Positions 1 through 6,086 of a DNA stretch of 9,645 nucleotides are shown piece by piece. The notes below the pieces were generated by a model, which made no database searches, was not told where the DNA came from, and saw nothing but the letters and a program-made list of their open reading frames with translations. The translations under genes were made by a program, and so were the position numbers. The stretch covers positions 1 to 9,645 of the forward strand of contig CABUYS010000048.1 of NCBI GenBank assembly GCA_902495835.1. Direction: 5' to 3'. The stretch is from an uncultured Oscillospiraceae bacterium. Lineage in GTDB: Bacteria; Bacillota; Clostridia; Oscillospirales; Acutalibacteraceae. Each line of letters begins with the position of its first letter. The first letter of the stretch is position 1.

Positions 1-39
1 ACCAGTTAAATTTTGTAGAATAGTTTGTTTTTTAGAAAG

Positions 40-64
40 TTGCTCTGTATAGGGCAATTTTTTT
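40..64 (+). terminator. Intrinsic terminator of an upstream plus-strand gene outside the window
   Basis: TTGCTCT (40-46) pairs with AGGGCAA (51-57), with one G-T wobble and a GTAT loop, and is followed by seven T (58-64). The T-tract lies on the plus strand, so it would end transcription entering from the left. Its T-run overlaps the stop codon of the convergent VOC gene. No coding tail of the upstream gene can be assigned in the first 39 bases. Confidence 0.6.
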
Positions 65-452
65 ATTTGTTAGTGCCAAGCTTTGTACCAAATCCAAGCC
101 ACCTGCCGTCTATATCTTCTAAAACAAGTTCTTTATTATTGTAGTCTGTTACAGAAAATCTCTTTACGATTTTAAGTCCTTTTTCATCAAATTCTTTTTG
201 CAATTCTTCTTGATTGTCAACTATTATATAAACATCGTATCCATAGCCGTACAGCTTGCGATTGGGAATAACTTCTTTGCCTTTTGAATCCGTCAGTATT
301 ATTTCTATGTCATCTTTGTATAGGCATATATGTGGCTCTTTAGAGTTTAAATATTCTACGGCATTAAATTCCAAGTTTTTCACGTAAAAATCAGCAGTCT
401 GTTTAATGTTTGGTGTAGGGAAGATGGGGTTTGTTATATACATTCTTTTCAT
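63..452 (-). CDS. VOC/glyoxalase-bleomycin resistance superfamily protein
   Basis: A 129-residue protein, the usual size of a single VOC (vicinal oxygen chelate) unit. The two beta-alpha-beta-beta-beta halves can be traced. The N-terminal PIFPTPNIKQTADFYVKNLEF matches the typical 'pV.di..s..FY...LGF' opening. The C-terminal LVLEDIDGRWLGFGTKLG matches the usual 'f.DPdGn.igf' ending. A clear metal-ligand set is not evident, which fits the bleomycin-resistance-like, non-metal branch better than glyoxalase I. The substrate is unknown, and the protein is probably cytoplasmic. Start chosen at 452 because AAAGGG lies about 9 bases upstream; a second ATG three codons in is possible. It follows the membrane-receptor gene in the same direction but is separated from it by a terminator, so it is probably a separate unit. 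No convincing promoter was seen. Confidence 0.85.
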   Translation of the reverse strand: MKRMYITNPIFPTPNIKQTADFYVKNLEFNAVEYLNSKEPHICLYKDDIEIILTDSKGKEVIPNRKLYGYGYDVYIIVDNQEELQKEFDEKGLKIVKRFSVTDYNNKELVLEDIDGRWLGFGTKLGTNK

Positions 453-551
453 GGATTAGTCCCTTTCTTTATATTTTTGAAATTAAGATAATTAAATACT
501 TGATATTTTAAAACTTGTTTTTTAGTACGGAATACATTAATAGTCAATTAT

Positions 552-587
552 AAAAACCACTTAAAAAGAATAATCCAATTTAAGTGG
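552..587 (-). terminator. Intrinsic terminator of the membrane regulator gene
   Basis: CCACTTAAA (557-565) and TTTAAGTGG (579-587) form a perfect 9-bp inverted repeat. Read on the minus strand, the hairpin is followed by five T (552-556 on the plus strand are A). It sits 18 bases past the stop codon at 605. Confidence 0.8.
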
Positions 588-604
588 CTTTGTTAAGTTT
601 GATT

Positions 605-1917
605 TTATACATCTAAGGAACATTTTTTAAAAATTAAGTGTTCGACTTTTTCTGTATTTTTACATATTTTATTATCTTTTTCATATTTTTGTACCAAATA
701 AAGCAAAAATTCCTTGGGAGTAGGTGCGCCATTTTCTTCTGAGATTGGTCCATGATAATTTTGCTTTATTTTTTTAAGTATTTCTGAATCACGAGAGTTC
801 CAATGATTTTTTAGTAAATTACTGATATTCGCTTCTATACTTTTAGGTTGCAATCCTAAAATTTCGCCTGTATAAAGATAAATTCGATAAACCATGTTTA
901 CTTTTTGGGGGAAATTTTCTTGACTTAACAAAACAGTGCTGTGTACGAGTTGCTTTGCTTTTTTATCTTCAGCATCCAAGCCAATTAAAATGAGTTCATT
1001 TTTAAAAAATTCTGATTTATGATTTAAATTCTCAGACGAAAATATTAATCCGGAATAATTTTTCCACTTTTGAATTTTTGCTTCTTCTATTGCTTGGTTG
1101 GTTTTCCTTTTTTGATAATTTTCGATTTTTTTAAGGAAAGCTTCCGAAGAGAATAAAAACGTCAAACAAAGTACTATAAAAACCACAAATATTACGGACA
1201 AAATATTATGAAACTTATTTGATTCTGTATATTTAATGTAGTGTTTTAAATACATAATCATGAATAAAGCAATACCTAAAAAAATAGGGAATACACTATA
1301 TTCGGAAAGTTTGCGAATAGACTTAATATTCACTTTTTTGAATTTGTAAATTGCAATAACAGCTAAAAAATAAAGTGTAAGTACAGTTAATCTGAAAATT
1401 GTTAAGTTAATATCCGCGCAGTATGTAACTTCAGAAAATCCTAGACTTTTTCTTACAATTGAAGTAACTTTAAAGATTAAAAAATGAGTATACTCTAACA
1501 TACACGTTACAAAAAGAGAATACATAAGGGATATTCTCCATGTTTTTAATTTATGTGATACAAGCAGACATGCAAAAACGATTATAGAAGAAATGGCTGT
1601 AATTATAGGTCTGTCAATGACAAAAATTTTAAATGCTGTAAGCAAAATTGTGTATATGGCTGACTCTGCTACAGTTTTACTGATGTTAATCTTGTTTGGT
1701 CTATTAAACGTATGAAAAATAAACATTCCGCTTATAAAATATCTTATCATAGATATCAGTATGAGAATTAACAAAAAATCACTACCTTTGTTATCACAGA
1801 TGTTATAACTGTAATGATACCAATAAAAATAACAAAAAGATACACAAAACGATAAATTCGTCCATGTGTACCTTTTTTTAATTTTATAAATATATATTTT
1901 GTTTTTAATTGTCCCAT
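605..1917 (-). CDS. Multi-pass membrane protein with Spo0A-like C-terminal DNA-binding domain (frame break near 1773-1778)
   Basis: Seen: about eight hydrophobic segments, then a basic coil-like linker (KKIENYQKRKTNQAIEEAKI), then about 105 residues resembling the Spo0A effector domain (DNA about 680-991). Spo0A landmarks align nearly without gaps: an IG start, a helix-turn-helix ending LQPKSIEANISNLLKNHW (Spo0A: TTASRVERAIRHAIEVAW), and APTPKEFLLYLVQKY near the end (Spo0A: KPTNSEFIAMVADKL). There is no receiver or kinase domain. The long open frame reaches a TTG at 1993, but its first 70 residues look non-coding. From ATG 1917 another frame gives a basic N-terminus and a good first helix (RFVYLFVIFIGIITVITSVI), stopping at 1768. 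One extra base in the A6 run at 1773-1778 would join both into 437 residues. Inference: a membrane-tethered regulator, or one that controls DNA after release. Alternatives: a true pseudogene, or a sequencing error. It overlaps the small peptide gene by 13 bases. Confidence 0.7.
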
Positions 1918-2009
1918 CCTGCTCCGTCGTGGTCACAGCAGATAAAAGAACAAGCATTAAAAGAAAATGCACGGAACATAAATGTGGCACCAAATATCTT
2001 TCCTAACAT
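1905..2009 (-). CDS. Small cysteine-containing peptide (34 aa), candidate signalling peptide for the adjacent membrane protein
   Basis: The ORF opens with ATG at 2009, and GGAGGTG (2016-2022) lies 6 bases upstream, one of the strongest ribosome binding sites in the window. The peptide begins MLGKIFGATFMFRAF, a short basic/hydrophobic leader. It then has NACSFICC with three cysteines and ends DHDGAGWDN, an acidic polar tail. Leader, Cys-plus-hydrophobic core and acidic tail are the layout of AgrD autoinducing-peptide precursors; S. aureus AgrD has a CDFIM ring followed by an acidic tail. The proline-containing tail usual in AgrD is missing, and no AgrB-like processing protease is seen in the window. 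The stop codon overlaps the start of the membrane protein at 1917, which suggests translational coupling. Function is inferred from layout only; it could also be a leader peptide. Confidence 0.5.
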   Translation of the reverse strand: MLGKIFGATFMFRAFSFNACSFICCDHDGAGWDN

Positions 2010-2034
2010 ATTTTTCACCTCCCTCTTCACCCAT

Positions 2035-2064
2035 ATGTTACCATTTATTTCCATGAGGTTTCAA
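2035..2064 (-). promoter_or_regulatory. Candidate sigma-A promoter for the peptide/membrane-regulator unit
   Basis: On the minus strand TTGAAA (2064-2059) and TAACAT (2040-2035) are separated by 18 bases. The -35 matches the consensus well and the -10 moderately (4 of 6). It lies just upstream of the small peptide's ribosome binding site and just downstream of the 0A-box, the arrangement of Spo0A-activated promoters. Confidence 0.45.
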
Positions 2065-2073
2065 CCAAAAAAA

Positions 2074-2080
2074 TTCGACA
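2074..2080 (-). promoter_or_regulatory. 0A-box (Spo0A-type operator) upstream of the peptide/regulator unit
   Basis: The minus strand reads TTTGTCGAATTT (2082-2071), with the full 7-base 0A-box core TGTCGAA at 2080-2074. It ends 9 bases before the candidate -35. The unit it precedes encodes a Spo0A-like DNA-binding domain, so autoregulation, or control by cellular Spo0A, is a natural inference. A 7-base match can occur by chance in about 10 kb, but its position is favourable. Confidence 0.5.
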
Positions 2081-2156
2081 AAAATACAATTTGTGTGTTT
2101 TTATTTTTTGCATACATAAATAAAGTTGTTTGACCCAAAGGTTTAGGGGGCAAAGA

Positions 2157-2193
2157 TAAAGAATTGAGGATGCGAATCTAAAGCAATTCTTTA
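2157..2193. repeat. Perfect 10-bp inverted repeat between the divergent genes
   Basis: TAAAGAATTG (2157-2166) and CAATTCTTTA (2184-2193) are exact reverse complements with a 17-base loop. It lies between the divergent peptide/regulator unit and the sigma-like gene, 18 bases before the terminator hairpin at 2212. It could be part of a short transcript ending at that terminator, or an operator. Neither can be decided here. Confidence 0.5.
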
Positions 2194-2211
2194 TTAAATT
2201 TATAAAAATAG

Positions 2212-2274
2212 AAGACGTAATACAGTTTTTAAAACATTGGAGTGATTAAATCTGTTATATAACGTCTTTTTTTA
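2212..2274 (+). terminator. Intrinsic terminator or attenuator upstream of the sigma-like gene
   Basis: AAGACGT (2212-2218) pairs with ACGTCTT (2262-2268), and inside it ACAG (2222-2225) pairs with CTGT (2252-2255). A T-rich run (2267-2273) follows. No plus-strand gene is visible upstream, so it may end an unrecognised short RNA beginning near 2130 or act as an attenuator for the gene at 2341. Confidence 0.45.
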
Positions 2275-2340
2275 TTTTATACGAAGTCCGCCGATTGTTT
2301 TTTGTTTTTGAGAAAAATTAAAATTTGGAGGACAAAGAAT

Positions 2341-2736
2341 ATGAAAATAAAGTATGAATTTGTAACAGGCGAAAAAGTATATATCGACGTAAATGAGGAA
2401 TTTGGAGAAATAATGCTCGAACTTGACAATGAACTTAAAAATAACAATCACAGAGAAACGGAAAAACACAAAAGTTTAAGTTTATCTGACAGAAACATTG
2501 AAATTGCTGACTTAAATTCAGATGTTTTCGAAGAGGCCGTCAAAAATATTAACAAGGACAAGCTGTATAAAGCGATATCTGATTTGAAACCTTATGAGCA
2601 AGAACTTTTACATAGTTTATATCTTAGAAAATGTCCGTTAACACTGTCAGCCTATGCAAAAGTTTTAGGTGTAACCGAAGACGTAATACGAAAACGATTA
2701 ACAAATATAAAGAATAAATTAAGAAATTTGTTATAA
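2341..2736 (+). CDS. Small sigma-70 region 4-like protein of the mobile-element type
   Basis: 131 residues from ATG 2341, chosen because GGAGG (2327-2331) lies 9 bases upstream; the longer frame from 2302 has no ribosome binding site. The N-terminus (MKIKYEFVTGEKVYIDVNEE) leads to NNNHRETEKHKSLSLSD, which resembles the N..RRETRRH.SL signature of the short sigma-factor-like proteins found on clostridial integrative elements. Residues about 75-131 look like sigma region 4: AISDLKPYEQELLHSLY, then a helix-turn-helix (TLSAYAKVLGVTEDVIRKRL), then a basic end. There is no region 2, so a free-standing sigma role is doubtful; such proteins are thought to regulate element genes. It is divergent from the peptide/regulator unit, and no recombinase is beside it. 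No clear terminator follows. Confidence 0.8.
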   Translation: MKIKYEFVTGEKVYIDVNEEFGEIMLELDNELKNNNHRETEKHKSLSLSDRNIEIADLNSDVFEEAVKNINKDKLYKAISDLKPYEQELLHSLYLRKCPLTLSAYAKVLGVTEDVIRKRLTNIKNKLRNLL

Positions 2737-3367
2737 ATGCTAACACGTTAATTAAATTTAATATGTATATTTTGAAAGAAGATAACATGAAAATTTTTAA
2801 AAAATTAAAAACAATCTCTCGTCAATGAGGAAAAAGATATGTGTAAAAATAGCAGTTAAAAAAATTCAATCAGTCCTCTTAAATTTAAACAAAGTGAAGT
2901 CTAAGTGCATTCAAACATTTGGAATTGGTGTTTTTTTATAAAATTTCTTATGTTGTATTTTAAGGCATCATCGTGATTAAATATAAAAGTTCAAATTTTA
3001 TTAAATGACTTTCTTTGACAGATTGTCATGGATTTATTGGAAATAAAACAATAAACCACAAAAAAATTTATTATAATTGAAGTTGACAAAAATTATGTTT
3101 TATATTCGATAAAATTGTCAAAACAGTATTTAAATTAAAGAAAGGGGAATTCAAGTATGTGAAAAAATAAAATGAAAATCGGTTGATTGTCGTTTGTAAG
3201 GAATCCTTATTAGTCGTATTACCCCAATTGCTGAAAGTTAGTTGAATATTTGGCAAACGTATTACATTTGCATTTCAACTTATACTTTAGCCGCTAGTTT
3301 AATTATTCGTGAACTTAAGTAATGGGGGTAAAAATCAAATCTGAATTTTTAAGGAGGAGAGAACTTT
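2737..3367 (+). other. 630-bp intergenic region and probable long leader of surface protein 1
   Basis: No gene is supported. It holds a 13-codon ORF at 2787-2828 (MKIFKKLKTISRQ) after a weak GAAAGAAG, perhaps the remnant of a lost gene. There is an AAAGGGG (3142-3147 with its preceding A) leading to an immediate start-stop (ATG TGA, 3157-3162), and a palindrome TAAGGA-A-TCCTTA (3197-3209). TGTCAAA at 3116-3122 and its complement at 3014-3020 would be degenerate 0A-boxes but are expected by chance in such AT-rich DNA. The stretch is unusually long for this gene-dense window and may carry control of the surface-protein locus. Confidence 0.4.
3077..3106 (+). promoter_or_regulatory. Weak candidate promoter for surface protein 1
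   Basis: TTGAAG (3077-3082) and TATATT (3101-3106) are 18 bases apart. An overlapping TTGACA at 3083-3088 has a perfect -35 but only a poor -10 (GATAAA, spacing 19). A start here would give a leader of about 250 bases. Confidence 0.3.
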
Positions 3368-5770
3368 ATGAAAGCTAAATCAGCAAGAAAACTTATGGCG
3401 ATATTTTTCACACTTTGCATGATGATGTCATTTATGCCGATTTCTGTATTCGGTGAGGGAGCGGCAACCGAAACGGCGGATTTTACCGCTGCCGATGGAG
3501 GAGCAGCTGCACTTACGCTTCTTAATGAATCAAAAACAGGATCGGAAGATTCCACATGGGACAGTGCTTCAAAAACCCTTACCCTGAAGGGAATCAACTT
3601 TACCACTTCGGCAACGACAGCATTAAAACTCCCCGACGGAGCAACTGTTGTTTTGGCCGACGGTACAGAAAATCAAATCAAGGGCGGAGACGCTACTGTA
3701 GAAACTACGGGAAAGCAGAATACAAAGATTTGTATTTGTGGTATTGACGCACAAGGTGCACTGAATATAAAAGGAGAAAGCAACGGTACGGGAAAACTTT
3801 CTGTTACTTCAGGTATGCATAATAACACCGGCGACGCTTGGACCTATTCTGTCGGAATACTCGCAAGCGGAAACCTCAATATCGGGAGCGGTACCGTTAC
3901 AACAACCGCCGGTAAGGCATCTTGCGGAGACTGTGCTTTTTCATATGGCATCCAAATGAAAGAGGGAAACAGTCTTTCTGTTACTGGTGGAACATTGAAC
4001 ACCATTGGTGGTGAATCTGTTGATACAGGAAGCGAAGATGTACGTAAATCTTTTTCCGGTGGCGTAGAGACTTATAGAGGCGATGTTTCGATTTCAGGCA
4101 ACGCAAAATTAAATACCAAGTGTGTTTCTGCCATGGATGGCGAAGGACTGGCATACGGAATTTATGCTTTGGTGGGAAGCGTAAATGTTTCAGATAATGC
4201 CGAGCTTTATGCCGGTGCTACCAAGACAATCTATATATCCAACGGCAACTTGAAGCAAACAGGCGGCAAGATTACCGCAGTGCATAAAGGAAATACAGGA
4301 TATAGTCTAGATGTGGAATTAAGTACCCTTGGAAATGTAAATAATCTCGGAAGCGTAGGAAATATTGAAGTTAGCGGAGGAACGCTGGAAACCGTAGATG
4401 GCAATGTTAGTATGTCTTCATATAATGCCAAAGACACACAAAGCAATTTTGTTGTAACGGGAGGCACTGTTAAAATAAATTCAGTTTATGGGGCAAATAA
4501 ATTTAGTGTCAGCGGAGGCGAAGTGCATACGCAAAAAATAGATTCAAAGGTTTTTTCTTTGACAAACGGTAAACTTACCATACGTGAGCCTGTTCACAAG
4601 TATAATGATAATTTGTATACCGATTCTGCTATTTTGTGCGGAGACATTACTGTAAGCGGCGGTACGCTTGACGTGGCTTGGGATTGGGGTAACTACACTC
4701 CTGTTGTATTCCCTAATGATGAATACAAAGGATATCCTACACCTCTTGTTGAATTTAGTGACGGCACGGCTGTATTTAACGGCGGAACATCTAAATTTAA
4801 CACAGGTTGTGCGGGAAATTTCGTATTTAAAAGAGGAATCGTTACCGCGGGCAGCGGCATGGTAGAGATAGGTGCCGACGCCGAGCAAAGACAAAAAAAC
4901 AGTAATGTTCCCGTAACATTTACCGCAGGAAGTGCCATCGGAGAAGTTGAAATTGATAAAGCTACAATTGATTCTTACAAAACAGGTGACGCACCGGAAA
5001 CAACAGCTGTTTCATGCGATAAAAATTCAAAAAATTACTATTTCTATGAGTGCTGGGAAGAAATTAAAGAAACCGACAACGGTTTGGAACCTGTAGCGTA
5101 TTGGTATTCAGACGGCGATTATATGGCTTTTGTTCCCGATAACCAAAAAATCACTTCTTTTGAAGAAGGTAAAAAATATTTGTACAGCGTTCGTGCTACA
5201 GCAAAAGGAGATTTTGTTTTTGCGAATGAAGGTGTCCTTAAAGCAAAGTTAAACGGTGAAGATTTATCCGGCTCAAATAGTATTTTGGTGAGCGCTGACG
5301 GAAAAGATCTTCAAATTACAAGCAAAACAATTACCATACAAACACCTGATGAATACAAGGTAATTGAAGGCGCAAACAGTTCATGGACGCAAAACAACGA
5401 AGGAACACTTACTTTCCGTGCAGACGGAGACTTTTCAAAATTCTTAGGTATTAAAGTCGACGATTCATGGGTTGATTCCGAAAATTATATATCTGATTCG
5501 GGCTCAACGATTGTTACTTTGAAAAACGAATATCTTCAAACGCTCGCTGCCGGCACGCATAAGATGACGTTTGTTTACACAGACGGCGAGTGCAATACAA
5601 ATTTTGAAATCAAAGAAGCGAAAGAAGCGGAAGAAATTTATGAAAATTCGGATAATCCCACAACAGGGGATAGCAGCAATATTTTATTATGGGTTTCATT
5701 GTTTTCTGCGGGTGTATTAGTGGCAATCGTAATAGCAGTTTGTAACAGGAAGAAAAAATCTACTTTTTAA
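3368..5770 (+). CDS. Surface protein 1: beta-helix-like repeats, Trp/Tyr-rich module, NPTTG cell-wall anchor
   Basis: 800 residues, with AAGGAGG (3351-3357) before the ATG. A signal peptide covers residues 1 to about 30. Residues about 40-520 are short Gly/Thr/Val repeats of the form 'sGN..vsGGTL.t' (for example NIEVSGGTLETVDGNVSM), typical of right-handed beta-helix carbohydrate-binding surface proteins. Residues about 524-657 hold a module with YECWEE, PVAYWYSD and KITSFEEGKKYLYS, also present twice in surface protein 3. Residues about 660-750 (YKVIEGANSSWTQ to THKMTFVYTDG) look like an X2/Ig-like beta domain common in clostridial exoproteins. NPTTGD (763-768), a hydrophobic helix and an RKKK tail form a sortase signal. 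It is probably anchored to peptidoglycan and may bind glycans or host matrix (inference). By eye its codons are richer in G and C than those of the next two genes, suggesting a different history. Confidence 0.85.
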   Translation: MKAKSARKLMAIFFTLCMMMSFMPISVFGEGAATETADFTAADGGAAALTLLNESKTGSEDSTWDSASKTLTLKGINFTTSATTALKLPDGATVVLADGTENQIKGGDATVETTGKQNTKICICGIDAQGALNIKGESNGTGKLSVTSGMHNNTGDAWTYSVGILASGNLNIGSGTVTTTAGKASCGDCAFSYGIQMKEGNSLSVTGGTLNTIGGESVDTGSEDVRKSFSGGVETYRGDVSISGNAKLNTKCVSAMDGEGLAYGIYALVGSVNVSDNAELYAGATKTIYISNGNLKQTGGKITAVHKGNTGYSLDVELSTLGNVNNLGSVGNIEVSGGTLETVDGNVSMSSYNAKDTQSNFVVTGGTVKINSVYGANKFSVSGGEVHTQKIDSKVFSLTNGKLTIREPVHKYNDNLYTDSAILCGDITVSGGTLDVAWDWGNYTPVVFPNDEYKGYPTPLVEFSDGTAVFNGGTSKFNTGCAGNFVFKRGIVTAGSGMVEIGADAEQRQKNSNVPVTFTAGSAIGEVEIDKATIDSYKTGDAPETTAVSCDKNSKNYYFYECWEEIKETDNGLEPVAYWYSDGDYMAFVPDNQKITSFEEGKKYLYSVRATAKGDFVFANEGVLKAKLNGEDLSGSNSILVSADGKDLQITSKTITIQTPDEYKVIEGANSSWTQNNEGTLTFRADGDFSKFLGIKVDDSWVDSENYISDSGSTIVTLKNEYLQTLAAGTHKMTFVYTDGECNTNFEIKEAKEAEEIYENSDNPTTGDSSNILLWVSLFSAGVLVAIVIAVCNRKKKSTF

Positions 5771-5815
5771 GTTTTAGCAAATTTATAGCGTTAAACATTT
5801 TTATCATAAATTTAC

Positions 5816-5843
5816 TTGCATATTTTTATTTCCTATATATAAT
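5816..5843 (+). promoter_or_regulatory. Sigma-A promoter for surface protein 2
   Basis: TTGCAT (5816-5821) and a perfect TATAAT (5838-5843) are separated by 16 bases. Transcription would start near 5850, giving a leader of about 235 bases before the gene at 6087. Confidence 0.6.
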
Positions 5844-5861
5844 TATTTATGTGCAAAGAAT

Positions 5862-5945
5862 ACAAAAAGCATATGAGACGTTTCTTTTAAACTTTGAAAA
5901 GGAGGTAAGATTAAATTGTTGTAGTCATTTATGCTTTTTGTTTTT
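5862..5945 (+). promoter_or_regulatory. Structured leader: 12-bp stem followed by a T-run, possible attenuator
   Basis: ACAAAAAGCATA (5862-5873) and TATGCTTTTTGT (5930-5941) are exact reverse complements, and the right arm runs straight into TTTTC. The 56-base loop contains AAACTTTGAAAA and TTAAATTGTTGTA, both repeated at the same spacing in the leader of surface protein 3. Because it lies downstream of the promoter at 5816-5843 and well before the gene, it could act as an attenuator or RNA switch, or be the terminator of surface protein 1 read through from 5770. No known riboswitch class was recognised. Confidence 0.45.
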
Positions 5946-5984
5946 CTACTTAAACAAAGATTAACCCCAAAATATTTAAATAGG
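5889..5984 (+). repeat. Paralogous leader block, copy 1 (upstream of surface protein 2)
   Basis: AAACTTTGAAAA (5889-5900), TTAAATTGTTGTA (5911-5923) and ATTTAAATAGG (5974-5984) occur in the same order before surface protein 3. The first two blocks start 22 bases apart in both copies. Here the third block leads into GGGG-ATG at 5989, which opens only a 7-codon ORF (to 6012), while the true start is at 6087. In copy 2 the same block is the real ribosome binding site. Confidence 0.6.
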
Positions 5985-6086
5985 GGGGATGCTAAACTTA
6001 ATTGTGTTATGAGAGATAATCGGCAAGCATAAAGAAAAAATCGGTCAGTAACAAGTAAAAAATCAAAAAACGGGAGGAAAAAGAGA

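Noticed and set aside
1768..1780. Programmed -1 ribosomal frameshift joining the two receptor frames
   Set aside because: The zero-frame codons are ATT TTT TGT, which do not form an X-XXY-YYZ slippery heptamer, and no obvious stimulatory hairpin follows. A base change in the A6 run is simpler.
1918..1993. Extension of the membrane protein to the TTG at 1993
   Set aside because: It has no convincing ribosome binding site and gives Cys/Tyr/Trp-rich sequence unlike the rest. It also overlaps the better-supported small peptide, whose ATG has a strong Shine-Dalgarno.
1909..2133. Plus-strand ORF of 74 residues
   Set aside because: It lies opposite the peptide gene, promoter and 0A-box, has no ribosome binding site and shows no domain-like sequence.
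2787..2828. 13-codon ORF MKIFKKLKTISRQ
   Set aside because: It has a weak ribosome binding site, very short length and no recognisable pattern; kept only as a note in the intergenic entry.
3014..3122. Two TGTCAAA sequences as 0A-boxes for surface protein 1
   Set aside because: They carry the relaxed form of the box, which is frequent by chance in AT-rich DNA, and their position relative to a promoter is unclear.
4231..4938. Several minus- and plus-strand ORFs inside surface protein 1 (and similar ones in 5843-6415, 7977-8180, 8520-8732)
   Set aside because: They are shadows of the long surface-protein frames or leaders, with no ribosome binding sites or recognisable protein features.
5850..6086. 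c-di-GMP or other known riboswitch in the surface-protein leaders
   Set aside because: The conserved core sequences of the c-di-GMP-I and c-di-GMP-II classes could not be traced; only the leader-to-leader similarity is supported.
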